Source of the DNA: Lolium rigidum
Taxonomy: Eukaryota > Streptophyta > Magnoliopsida > Poales > Poaceae
Direction of reading: 5' to 3'
Length of the DNA stretch: 64,000 bases
Assembly: GCF_022539505.1 (NCBI RefSeq)
Contig: NC_061514.1
Location: 223,533,837-223,597,836, forward strand
Shown: in pieces, positions 21,499 through 31,185 of the stretch
Layout: each line of letters begins with the position of its first letter
Position numbering within the stretch: the stretch's first letter is position 1
Made by a program: the position numbers and the translations under genes
The notes under the pieces: generated by a model
Database searches by the model: none
Told to the model about the DNA's origin: nothing
The model's input: only the letters and a program-made list of their open reading frames with translations

Positions 21499-22010
21499 CC
21501 AGCTTCTTGATTGGCTTGGCTTCGATACACTTAGTGAATTTATCAATCATCACCAAGAGGTGAGTCATGCCGCCTCGGGCTGTTTTGAATGGGCCCACCA
21601 TATCCAAGCCCCATACGGCAAACGGCCAGGTAATGGGGATGGTCTTCAAGGCGGAAGCCGGCGTGTGCTTTTGCTTGGCAAAGCGTTGGCAGCCGTTGCA
21701 CTTCTTCACCGCGCTCTTCGCGTCTCCGAGCGCGATCGACGATAAAAACCGTGCCGGAAGGCTTTGGCCACTATGGCTCGGAGGAGGCGTGGTGGCCGCA
21801 CTCTACCCGATGGATTTCCCGTAGGAGTTCAATCCCTTCAGCCCGGCTCGACGCACCGGCTGAGCACCCCACTTACGCTGCGTTTGTACAGCTCGTGGTT
21901 GATGATTGTATAGGCCTTGGCCCTTCTCTCAATCTGCCCGGCTTGAACCCCTGTCATTGGGCAACACACCATCGGTGAGGTAGGAGAGGAATTCTTGTGC
22001 CCATGATGGT
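21494..22010 (-). pseudogene. Integrase N-terminal half of element B pol
   Basis: Minus-strand frame with KKCNGCQRFAKQKH (second half of the HHCC zinc-binding domain) followed by WPFAVWGLDMVGPF, which carries the first catalytic Asp of the DDE core (about 21591-21612), then GGMTHLLVMIDKFTKCIEAK. It stops at the E insertion after KKLDG and resumes at 13314. The first His pair of the zinc domain should lie at 21720-21990, but the frame is scrambled there. Confidence 0.85.
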
Positions 22011-22079
22011 ACGCATTTTATTTCAAATACGCTGACCACCAAGGCCTCCATCTTCGGAGCTTCCGGTTTCGACTGCATG

Positions 22080-22260
22080 GTCGCCGGGTCCGGCTATGAA
22101 GCCGGCGGGTTCGGCTGAGAAGCCCCCGAGTTTGGCTGAGAAGCCCCCGCGTTGGACTGAGAAGCCCCCGGGTTCGGCTGTGGAGCCGGCGGGTTCGGCT
22201 GATAAGCCCCCTACTTGGGCGATGAAGCCCCCGGGTTCGGCTGAGAAGCCCCGGTCGCCC
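22080..22260 (-). repeat. 24-bp tandem repeat encoding an octapeptide in element B pol
   Basis: Plus strand shows about seven units of the type GGGTTCGGCTGAGAAGCCCC. In the minus-strand pol frame (22538 to 22023, open) they read as eight-residue repeats such as GGFSAEPA, GGFIAQVG, GGLSAEPA, GGFSVQRG and GGFSAKLG. The array sits between the second RNase H and integrase, a linker position. The open frame through the array suggests expansion in register. Confidence 0.85.
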
Positions 22261-23782
22261 GGCACGAATATGGAATCCGAGTCCGGTGACGGTATGATGG
22301 ACGGTTTCTTGAGGACCGCCAAGGCAACGCCCGGCGGAATAGCTTGCCGGGTTGAGCCAATCTTGGATAGGGCGTCTCGCCGCCTCGTTGTTTGCTCGCG
22401 GCACATGATGGAATTCGCAGCCATCGAAGAAGCCGGATAGCTGCTCGGACGTGGAAGCGGTACGAGGCCATGTTGGCGTCCTTCGCGTCCCAGCCGCCCG
22501 ATGCTTGCTGTATAACCAAGTCGGAGTCGCCGAAGCAAAGGATGCGACGCACGCCTATCTCCTTGGCCAGCTTCAGCCCATGAATGAGCGCCTCGTACTC
22601 CGCCACATTATTGGATGCAACGAAGTGGATCTGCAGGACGTAGTCCAGCCGATCTCCCTTGGGGGAGGTGACGACGATGCCGGCTCCCAAGCCGTTTCGC
22701 ATCTTCGAGCCGTCGAAGTGCAGCTTCCAGTGCGTGGAGTCAGGCACAGGCGGCAGGCATTGCATCTCGGCCCAGTCGACAAAGAAGTCTGTGAGGATCT
22801 GCGACTTGATGGCTGTGCGCGGCTCGTAGATGATGGTGTGGGCGGCTAGTTCCAGGGCCCACTTGGCAACCCGGCCATTGGCGTCCTTGCTGCCAATGAT
22901 TTCCGCCAAGGGTGCCGTGGCCACCACCTTGATGGGAGTCTCCTGGAAGTAGTGCTTGAGCTTCTTGGCCGCCATGTATACGCCGTATGTGACCTTCTGG
23001 TAGTGGGGGTAGTTTTGCTTTGACTGGGACAGCACTTCGCTAAGGTAGTAGACTGGGCGCTGGACCGACTGCTCCTTGCCGACTTCCTTGCTGGCTTCCT
23101 TGCGTTCCACCACCAGGACGATGCTAACCACACGATTGGTGGCAGCGATGTATAACAGCATCGGCTCCATTGAAGCCGGCGATGCGAGGATGGGAGCGGT
23201 TGAGAGCACGCGCTTTAAGTCACGGAAGGCTTCATCCGCCTGCGGTGACCGAGACGAATTTGTCCGATTTCTTCGAAGCAACTGCGGTACAAGGGCGGTG
23301 CCTTCTCTCCCAGCCCGGCCGACGAAGCGGCTCAAGGAGGCCAGGCATCCGGTGAACTCTCGGACGTCCTTGAGGCACCGCGGCAGTTCCATCTTCTCAA
23401 TGGCACCGATCTTCTCCGGGTTGGCTTCGATTCCTCGCCGAGAGACGAGGTAGCCCAGAGTTGGCCGGCCGGCACGCCGAACGTGCACTTGGCCGGGTTG
23501 AGCTTCATCCGAATCTTCGCGGATTGGTGAAGGTTTCTCTCGGGTCATCAAGGAGGGTAGGCATCTCCTTGGTTTTACAACGACATCATCCACATATGCG
23601 TGAACATTTCGCCGATTTGATCCCGCAAACACTTTTGCATGCACCTTTGGTAGGTGGCGCTCGCATTTTTCAAGCCGAATGGCATAGTCGTGTAGCAGTA
23701 AGCTCCCATACGGGGTAATGAACGAAGTCTTTATTTGATCAGCCGGATTCAAAGGAATCCGGTGGTAGCCTCGAATAGGCAT
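22261..23782 (-). pseudogene. RT palm C-terminal part, RNase H and second RNase H of element B pol
   Basis: Longest coding frame of B. It contains NPADQIKTSFITPYGS and the RT active site YVDD (23596-23585). The RT-linked RNase H region follows (YLVSRRGIEANPEKI, PVYYLSEVLSQSKQNYPHYQKV). From about residue 350 comes a second RNase H, LHFDGSKMRNGLGAGIVV with NNVAEYEALIHGLKLAKEIG and GDSDLVIQQ, which keeps the D, E and D residues in order. A second, archaeal-like RNase H after the first is known for Tat elements. The thumb region after VVVKP is out of frame for about 30 codons (small indels). Confidence 0.88.
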
Positions 23783-24190
23783 CTAGAAAAGACAACAGCT
23801 CACAGACTCGCGATCGAGTCTATAACTTGATCTATGCGCGGCAGGGGGAAGGGGTCCTTCGGCACGCCTTGTTGAGGCTGGTGTAGTCGATACACATGCT
23901 CCGGGAGCCGTTCTTCTTCAAAACCAGGACTGGGTTTGCTAACCGGTCCGGGTGCAGCACTTCCATGATGAAGCCGGCTGCGAGGAGCCGGCGATTTCTT
24001 CACCGATGGCCTTCCTTCTTTCTTCGGCGAAGCGCCCGAGGGCTGCTTCACCGGCTTGGCTTCGGGCCTCGACGTGGAGGTGGTGCTCAGCCAACTCCTC
24101 GGCACACCCGGCATGTCCCTTGGAGACCATGCGAAGATGTCCCGATTCTCACGGAGGAAGCCGGTGAGCTCGCTTTCCTATTTGCTGCTC
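23783..24190 (-). pseudogene. RT N-terminal part of element B pol
   Basis: Minus-strand fragments include EHVYRLHQPQQGVPKDPFPLP and RIDQVIDSIAS (23905-23805), matching the DYRKLNKATKKDPFPLPRID region of Ty3/gypsy RT with damage. Upstream, ELAEHHLHVEAR (near 24090-24050) resembles the EHHLHVKPEAKPVKQ stretch just before RT. Several indels split the frames. Confidence 0.8.
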
Positions 24191-24960
24191 AAGCCGGCAC
24201 CGATGGTGACGAACTGAGCCCGGCTGCGCCGGGTCGAGCAGGATCTTGTTGGTGTTGTCGGCCCGGCTGGAAGTGAGTCGTCCCAGCCGGGTTGCCCACG
24301 GCCGGCATGTCCGCCTGCGCGGCCTTAGCCGGGGCGACGGCGTCGTGGATGAGCTGCTTCTGGGTGGCGATGACCAGCGTCCAGGCCATCTTGGAGCTCA
24401 GCGTGGCGCAGTCCATGGAGCGGCGATAGTCGCCGGCTACGGTGATGACCCCTTTAGGGCCAGGTAGCTTCATCTTCGTGTACCCGTAGTGGGGCACCGC
24501 CATGAACTTGGTCGGGGCCGGCCTGCCCGGGAGCGCGTGGTAGGGACCGACGAGGTCCACAACCTCGAACTCGATCCTTTCGGTGCGGAAGTGATCCGGC
24601 TTCCCGAACATCACCTCCGGGCGTGATCCGGCCGATCGGCTGGCAGCAGTGGCCCGGCACGATGCCATGGAAGACGGTGGGGGTGGGACGCAGCTCGGCT
24701 TCTTGGATGCCTAGCTTGCGGGCGGTGTCGCGGTAGAGGATGTTGATGCTGCTGCCGCCGTCGATGAGGACGCGCGAGAAGCGCACGCTGCGCCGAGTCG
24801 TGCCGATGGTGGGGTCAAGGACCATGGCGTAGCTGCCCGGCTTCGGCAGGACAGCCGGTGTGTCGCGGCGATCAAATGTGATGGCCTGCTCTGACCAGCT
24901 TAGGTACTGGGGGACCGGCGGTATGATCGCGTTGACCTCGAGGGAACGGCTCATCGGCTC
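24191..24960 (-). pseudogene. Protease and protease-RT linker of element B
   Basis: The frame at 24954-24454 starts SRSLEVNAIIPPVPQYLSWSE. It includes the retropepsin site VLIDGGSSINILYRDT (DGG instead of DTG, as in many Tat elements) near 24740-24785. A frameshift around 24640 leads to RIEFEVVDLVGPYHALPGRP and KFMAVPHYGYTKMKLPGPKG, the conserved C-terminal protease/linker block of Tat elements. Role: cleavage of the polyprotein. Confidence 0.85.
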
Positions 24961-25079
24961 GTCTTGTCCTCGGGCTCGGAGGTGAAGATGATGTAGGTGG
25001 CATCCCCGGCCAAGTAGCGGCCATGTTGCACTTGGTTAGCCTCGTGGTGCTCGAGGTTGGCGTTCTCTCGCGCCGGCTC

Positions 25080-26949
25080 GGCCACCCGGCCCGCCGGCCG
25101 GAGGAGGCGGGGGTGGAGGGCGGGAGGGGTTCGCCGCTTGTCGCCCGCTTCATGAAGTGGCGGCCGCGGGTGGTGTGGTTGGAGGGGTTCTTGCCGCTGT
25201 GGTACTTGCATGGCGAGTCGAGCATCTGCTCGAAGGTGTACTTCGGCTTCCACTGCCGGTCTTTCTTCTGGCGCCGGCTGCCGCCTGGCGCCGCATGGTC
25301 CGACACGGCTGCCACATGGGCGAAACCGTACCGGCGGTCCGGCTGGTCGCTGTGCCGCTTGCCGCGGTAATTATCCCGCCGGCTGCCAAGCGAGCCGCCT
25401 TCGGCCGGCTTGTGCTCGGCCGGCTTGTTGTTGTCCCGCCTTGTTGGGGCTGGTGAAATCTCAGCCGGCGCCTTGCCGGCTTCCTCAGCCCGGCCGCGTA
25501 CTTGTCGGCGATGGCCATCAAGGCGGCCATCGACTTGGGGTCGCCGCGGCGTAGCTTATGCCACAGCATGGTGTTGGGCCGGCAGCCTCCCATGAAGAAG
25601 CTGATGGCCTGGATCTCGTGCACACCCTCGCAGGAGTTGCGCATCTCGCACCAGCGCGTCAGGTATGCGCGGTCCGTCTCGTCCGGGCCTTGCTTGCACA
25701 TCTCAAGCTGCTGAGGGCGACCCGGCCGGCGATAGGTGCCGGTGAAGTTGCTGATGAAGGCCTCTTCGAAATCCAACCAGCTGTTGATGCCGCCGGGCCG
25801 GCAGGTTGTTGAGCCAGGTGCGGGCGGAGCCGACCAGCATCGTGGGGAGTAGCGTACCGCCCGGCGCTTGCTGCCCCCGGCGATGCCGACCGCGGTGGAG
25901 TAGTCCAGCAGCCGGGTCCTCCGGCTTGGCGGTGCCGTCGTACTTGGGGGTGTCGCGCGGGAGCTGGAAGCCGTCGATCATGGGCTCGTTGGTGATGCGG
26001 GGCCCGAAGCACTTTGGGCCGGCTGGCCCCTCTTCTTCCGCAATGCGGGACTCAACCAGCCGGTCGAGGCGATCTCGGGCGTCCGCCGGCTCGATGCGCG
26101 GGCCCAGCCGGGAGCGTGCCGGCTGGCGGGCGCCGCTGGCTTCTGGAGCCGGCCGGTGCTGGCGTCGAGGCTCGGAGTCTTGCTCCTGGTTCCGGCTTGG
26201 CGGAGGCCGGCTGCGGCTGCTGCCGCCGCCTGGCTGGCGGCTCGGCCGGCTTGAGCTCGCGTGCGTGGCGCGGGAGTCGTTGCGCCGGCTTGGCGCTGGG
26301 GAGATGGACTCGGCCGTGTCCCTGGCGTTGCCTGCGGCACCACGAGCGTGAGAGGCTCTGGGATCTTGGGCGTACTCGGGGTCTTTCGACTACCGGCTGG
26401 CAGCCTTCGACAACTCGGGCCACCCGCTCGGTCCGGCGGCGTAACTCTTCGCCTTCAAGGCGGTGCAGCTCTTCCGCGGCGGCTTCGGCCGCGAGCATGT
26501 TCTTGTCGGGGGTGTTGTAGAGGGGCAGCTCCATTGATGGAGCCGGCGCTTCCGCGCCGTCGCGGTCGATCTCGGCGCCTAGGTCGCGGCCTCTGCGGCG
26601 GATCTGGCCGGCTCGGCTGGGGTTGTCGCCGCCGGGGTGAGGGCCGTGGGCGCGGTTGTACTCGCGCTGGGTGATCTCCCACCGGCGCTTAGAAGCAGCC
26701 AGCTCCTCGGCCTCGCTTGAGGAGGAGCACGCGGTGCGCCTCCAAGTCCGCCTCGACGGTGGCGGCGCCGGCGCCGGCGCCGGTTGTAGAGCGGAGTGCT
26801 CAGCTTCGCCCGGACTTCCTCCAGCCGGGATGGTGGTGGTGGCGGCTTCGCGCCTGATGCGGACGCGTGCCCGCCGACATTGCGCTCCAAGTCGGGGCCG
26901 CGGACACGCGTGGACTTGGTGGGCTGTTCGTCGCGTGGACCTCGTGCAT
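25080..26949 (-). pseudogene. Gag of element B
   Basis: A plausible start is the ATG at 26949 (MHEVHATNSPPSPR). The N-terminal part is Pro/Arg-rich, then WEITQREYNRAHGPHPGG and NTPDKNMLAAEAAAEELHRL (coiled-coil-like). The capsid core is split over frames: MIDGFQLPRDTPKYDGTAKP (25981), VGSARTWLNNLPA, then FEEAFISNFTGTYRRPGRPQ, ETDRAYLTRWCEMRNSCEGV and ISFFMGGC (25776-25500). This is a Retrotrans_gag domain (PF03732). A Cys/His tail PCKYHSGKNPSNHTTRGRH lies near 25200-25140. At least four frameshifts. Confidence 0.82.
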
Positions 26950-27237
26950 GATGCAGGGGCTGGCGGCGGTGAGGCTGGCGCCGGCTCCGGGGGGAGGGCT
27001 TGCGCAGCGCAGGATCTGGCGCGGATAGCGCGGTGGTGCGACGGTGGCGACGTAGACGTCGAAGCCGCCGAAGCTGATGATGTTGCCGCCGGCAGGGAAT
27101 GGCCGGTCGGCGAAGCAACCAGCGTTGTCGCTGATGCGCCGAGGGAGCCGAATCTCCGGATCAAGCCCGAAGCGACCCGCTCGCCGGTGGTGATGGTGAG
27201 GCCCGTCCGGATGAAGACACCGGCCGCGGACGCTGAA

Positions 27238-27256
27238 GGCCCCACGGTGGGCGCCA
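27238..27256 (-). other. Primer-binding site of element B (tRNA-Lys type)
   Basis: Minus strand reads TGGCGCCCACCGTGGGGCC two bases after the 5' LTR end. It is complementary to the 3' end of plant tRNA-Lys(CTT) (…CCCCACGGTGGGCGCCA from general knowledge). Confidence 0.8.
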
Positions 27257-27258
27257 AA

Positions 27259-27446
27259 TGTCGTGGTATCGTCACGGCATATGCCATAGGGTACCTAATC
27301 GAAGCTGGTTCCTAGATGGTCTCACGGTGGTATCCGGAAGCGGGTATGGGCACGAGTGACACGGTCGACGTACCCAGTGTTCGAGGCTCCTCCGATGGAG
27401 GTAACACCTCTACTCCTGCTATGAGTGTATATAGTAGTCACACAAT
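27259..27446 (-). repeat. 5' LTR of element B, truncated to 188 bp
   Basis: Matches the first 188 bp of the other LTR (6268 onwards), from TGTCGTGGTATCGTC to GTAGTCACACAAT. It stops where the D LTR begins at 27447. The remaining 700 bp are not seen anywhere in the window. Confidence 0.88.
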
Positions 27447-28608
27447 TGTTGCGGCCGAAACCCACCGGCGAGCAGCGACAGGCAACACAGTAGAGCCGGA
27501 AGGCTCCCGGGACGCGGGCTGGCCCTGGTCCCTCGAGCGACGGCCCGCAAAGACTCGCACGCACGTCCGATGCTGGTGCAAGGGCGTGCCACCTGACCTA
27601 TACCTGGTCGTGAAGGTGATGGATTTGCTCCGCTTAGTTTCCTGCATGGCATACACGTAAACATTAAATACGAGCCTCGATCGGCTCTCAGGTTGTCCTG
27701 TGAATCGGCTCAAGGAGCCGATCCACCCATGATCCGTATGAGGTATACGATCACATGGGGGTCCTGCTTGATCAATATAGAGCTAAAACGACCTACTACG
27801 ATTTAGGGTTTTCACCACATAATCGGAACATCCTACACGTGATTGAGCCTGGCGGCCACGCACGGTGATAATAAACCGACCCTAGATAAGGCCTAAAAAC
27901 CAACATGAAGTTGATCCCTGAACATCTTATCTACGGCTAGCAAACTACACCCTACGTGCCACTCGGATCCTTCAACCCGTTTGTAAGGCCTAACTATGCA
28001 GATATTAAACTAATCCTTGAAGAACAAGGAGCAATCATAACGGATCGGATCTACTGAATAATGATCAAGCGAGGTGCCGCCCTTACACCTCTGCCCTTAC
28101 ACCTAAGATAGGTGTAAGGGCGGCTAGACGTCTAAGGGTTGCATGGACGAAAGCATATGATACGATGAAACAATGCTAACACTAACACATCTATGATAAC
28201 TACGTTGCTCGCCATCAACAAGGCTTCAAGCACGAGCAACGCATGAACAACGAATAGTGTATCGCCTAGATCGCAAGATGCGATCTAGGCAAGCATGATG
28301 CTTACCCGGAAGAAACCCTCGAAACAAGGGGTTGGCGATGCGCCTAGATTGGTTTGTGATGAACGTGATTGTTGTTTTTCTCAATAACCCTAGATACATA
28401 TTTATAGTCCGTAGACATTCTAACGTGGGAATAATCCCAACCGTACACGAGTCAAATTCTAACTAACCGACACGTATTTACAGATACACGGGCAAACTAG
28501 CCCAAACTTTGTATACAAGGCCGATTCATGTATTTCTTCCGTGTATATTCTTCAAGCCCATCTTAATCGCGGCCCACCTCTCGATCCGGTCAAATTCCGG
28601 TGATAACA
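27447..28608 (-). repeat. 3' LTR of element D (1162 bp)
   Basis: Plus-strand ends TGTTGCGGCCGAAACC and TCCGGTGATAACA, collinear with the LTR of A at 3047-4207. Its left flank ACAAT (27442-27446) is the possible target half. Confidence 0.85.
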
Positions 28609-28627
28609 CATGCCCCCCTGGTTTTGG
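28609..28627 (-). other. Polypurine tract of element D
   Basis: Minus strand reads AAAACCAGGGGGGCATG directly before the LTR start TGTTATCACC. Purine-rich and correctly placed. Confidence 0.6.
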
Positions 28628-28799
28628 AAATGATAATTCCAAAATCACTCTGCTTTTTCTTCGTCGGGTCATGTCATGGCAGAGCAGAACCGCTGCAGTA
28701 TCCTTCATCATGATGCCTTGCCTTCTCAACTTCTCTGCGTGGTTTGACAATTCTTTGGCACCACTTCCTCGGAAACTGCTGTAACATTAACTCTCCCCA

Positions 28800-28891
28800 A
28801 TATCCCATTATTTAACCGCGTCGAGCAGTTCGCCCCTTTATCCTCTTGTTCGGTCCTAGCCATCGGCAGAAAACCCCCTTCCTCTGTAACC
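28800..28891 (+). promoter_or_regulatory. Possible promoter of the element D antisense ORF
   Basis: A TATA-like TTATTTAA at 28808-28815 lies 77 bp before the ATG at 28892, followed by a C/T-rich leader. The evidence is only position and motif. Confidence 0.35.
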
Positions 28892-29395
28892 ATGTCTTCT
28901 TCCTCCTCCTCCTCCTCCTCTGCCTCCTCAAACCTCTCCTACATATCGTCTCCCTTCCGTGAGCCGACGCCAGAGTGGGGCTCGTTGGCGGCGCACAACA
29001 TACTCGCCCCAACGACGTGGGACAAGGAGGACCACGATTCCTTCGTCTGGTCCGAGGATGACAAGTCCTTGACCAACGGAGAGGACGACCTCCAATTCCT
29101 CGTCGACGGGGAGGAGGAGGCGGAGAGCGAAGACGACCGCTTTTCCTGGGACGACTTCACCTCCTCCGAGGAAGAGGAGGAAGAAGACGACGACGACGAC
29201 TCCTCGAGGATTACCCGCCGGCGAAGCGCCTCCGCGCCCTGGTGGGACGACGACGACGGCGATGATGAAGAGGAGGACGAAGCTCCCGTAGAGGGCCACG
29301 GGAGCAGACGACGAGGAGCCCGCCGGCCAGCTGCGCCGGCGGCGGTGATGACGACGACAAAAGCAAGCAACGGCCCTTATATTAGGGATTACTAG
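28892..29395 (+). CDS. Acidic antisense ORF of element D (167 aa), function unknown
   Basis: Plus-strand ORF opposite to element D, starting MSSSSSSSSSASSNLSYISS and ending SNGPYIRDY. It begins with a nine-Ser run, then WDKEDHDSFVWSEDDKSLTN, GEDDLQFLVDGEEEAESEDD and long Glu/Asp runs (about residues 90-130), and a short Arg-rich patch near the end. No catalytic or DNA-binding domain is recognisable. Highly acidic Ser/Glu/Asp proteins of this type are common in grass annotations next to gypsy elements. The ORF is uninterrupted. It may be a first exon: the position of 29396 onwards leaves room for more exons, but I see no clear donor. Confidence 0.6.
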   Translation: MSSSSSSSSSASSNLSYISSPFREPTPEWGSLAAHNILAPTTWDKEDHDSFVWSEDDKSLTNGEDDLQFLVDGEEEAESEDDRFSWDDFTSSEEEEEEDDDDDSSRITRRRSASAPWWDDDDGDDEEEDEAPVEGHGSRRRGARRPAAPAAVMTTTKASNGPYIRDY

Positions 29396-30589
29396 CATAG
29401 GACTAGTAGTAGTAATCGGCTTTTGTTCTTTCTTCCTTGAGCCATCGGCTCCCTCTCGTAAAAGCACCTTTATTAATGAAGAAAACATCTCTAAGCCGAT
29501 TCTCGTCCTTTTACCAGCTTTTGCCGATTGTCAAAGTAAGTCAATACACCAAGAGCCGATGGCAGCGCATCGGCCCTTGCAATAAAACGCGAGCAAGGCC
29601 AGCTCTATTGTCTATTCAAATGGTAACCTGCGACTTATCCGAAAGAGCAACACTCAGATCCCCAAATCGCCGCTCAAACAGATTCAACCCACGGCCATAC
29701 GAACCTCAGATGTTAATCGCGCGGGTTTGCACTTGCAATGGACCCAATGGCGGAATCATCCAATGTCAACGCTATGGTCTCCGGCCTGAAGGTAATCCTT
29801 AACCGCTCCTCGCTGCCCAAACATAGCGCCGGAATCAACAATAAACATCCGAATTAATGCTTCGTTCCATCATTAGTTTCTAGGTATCGGACATTCTACT
29901 GCCCATCCTTCTCTTCCGAATTCCTCCCAACAGCCTCCGTGGTCCACTTCCACAACAACTCACCCCTTTGAAGAAGGTTGTGATGCGAGCTAGCCGATGA
30001 CACCTAAATCGGCTTCAAAAAGCGAGTGTCTACTAGGTCACTGCCCCCGAGCCTCGCGTCAAGGCGAGAACAAGTGAGTGACGAAAGTAGCCGCCAAGAG
30101 GACTCTAAAGCGCCAAAGCCCTACTCCCTCTCAAGAAGGCTCGCACATAAGCTTCACCCATGCTTTGACTGATTTCATCCATCCTTCTAGACTTCTGCAA
30201 AGATACTTGTATTTCTTCTACGCACCCCCGAAGGAAACTCTAGTGAAGACACACAGTCTAGTTGAAGGGACTCGAGCTCGGGCAATTCTGAGACAACCAC
30301 CACGCAGAGCCAGCCAGACTTGCCACCGTCAGCTTCTAAGAAAAGGTCAGCCCCTGAACATGCCGTTTCCCAAACTCTCATCAAAACGGGGCAGGGCAGC
30401 CTACGTATAGAGAGCCGATGAATCAAGAGAGCTTGCAAGGAGACGCAAGCCTCTCCGATTAAACCAGGAGATATCACATGTAACTTATGTCCTCTCCTGG
30501 GCTCATTTTGCATAGTTGACCCCTCGGTCGCTCCCACTCGCGCTAACTTCTCCCTTGTGCATTGATGACACCTCCAATGGGGAAGTCGA
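29396..30589. other. Element D internal sequence without recognisable coding
   Basis: Contains repeated AGCCGAT/ATCGGC words and one PPT-like CGAGGCTCGGGGGCAGTG on the minus strand (about 30040-30060). Minus-strand frames across 30187-30589 are open only by chance as far as I can tell. It is cut by the gap at 30590. Confidence 0.5.
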
Positions 30590-30689
30590 NNNNNNNNNNN
30601 NNNNNNNNNNNNNNNNNNNNNNNNNNNNNNNNNNNNNNNNNNNNNNNNNNNNNNNNNNNNNNNNNNNNNNNNNNNNNNNNNNNNNNNNN
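30590..30689. other. Scaffold gap of 100 N
   Basis: Exactly 100 N, the standard placeholder for a gap of unknown length. Element D runs into it from the left and element K from the right, both truncated there, so the real gap is probably many kilobases. Confidence 0.98.
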
Positions 30690-31185
30690 CGTCACACTCA
30701 ATAGTATCCTCATAAGGTCCAATCTTGAAATTGACGGTGACGGTATGTTGTATCTTGACGTTGCCCTTGTCACTCAACCATTGGATATGGTAAGGGTGAG
30801 GATGCTTGCGGAGGTTGAGGTGGAGCTTCTCACACAACTCGGTGCTTGCAAGGTTATGGCAACTTCCACCGTCTATGATGACCTTGATCGACTTGCCACC
30901 AATTCCGGCACGGGTTTGGAAGATGTTGCACCGTTGTTCTTCCACATCATGAGGTTGCGTAGTTAGCACCCTTGTGACCACAAGTGAGGGACTTGGGTCA
31001 TGCTCACATAGGAGAGGATCTTCTCCACATTCTTGCTCATAAGCTTCTTCACTTTCCACGGCGGCTTGCACAAGGGCTTCATATTCATCCTCATCAAGCG
31101 TCTCGATATCACCATTCTCCATAGTGATCATGACCTTGGTGTTCTTGCACTCAAAAGACTTGTGACCTTGGGTGCCACACTTGAA
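30690..31185 (-). pseudogene. Zinc knuckle and protease region of element K (partial)
   Basis: The frame continues gag after a TGA at 31188-31186. It starts with the rest of a CCHC knuckle, FKCGTQGHKSFEC, whose first Cys is replaced by the TGA stop. It then passes an acidic linker (TLDEDEYEALVQAAVESEEA) and reaches the retropepsin site KVIIDGGSCHNLASTELCEK near 30850-30900. It is cut by the gap after GPYEDTIECD. A TGC-to-TGA change is not a methylation-type transition, so this stop may be real damage or a read error. Confidence 0.8.

Larger units (their letters stand above)
6268..27446 (-). mobile_element. Element B: Tat-lineage Ty3/gypsy retrotransposon with antisense gene, interrupted by E
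   Basis: On the minus strand the order is truncated 5' LTR (27446-27259), tRNA-Lys-type PBS, gag, protease, RT, RNase H, a second RNase H, integrase, antisense gene, PPT and 3' LTR (7159-6268). Without the nested element E and its target duplication it is about 13.0 kb, normal for Tat elements. Known family features seen here are the second, archaeal-like RNase H and an antisense ORF between pol and the 3' LTR. Coding frames have many frameshifts, so this copy is dead. The 5' LTR is cut after 188 bp where the 3' LTR of D begins. Confidence 0.9.
27447..30589 (-). mobile_element. Element D: 3' part of an A-family retrotransposon, truncated by the scaffold gap
   Basis: The LTR at 27447-28608 is followed on its right by a PPT-like tract and then internal sequence, so it is the 3' LTR of a minus-oriented element. 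Internal sequence contains an antisense ORF at 28892-29395 and about 1.2 kb without recognisable coding before the Ns. Gag, pol and the 5' LTR would lie in the gap. The LTR relationship to A is direct; being the same subfamily is inference. Confidence 0.8.

Noticed and set aside
30187..31131. A long minus-strand frame running through the N gap
   Set aside because: The 100 Ns were read as unknown residues. The two sides belong to different elements, so the frame is an artefact.
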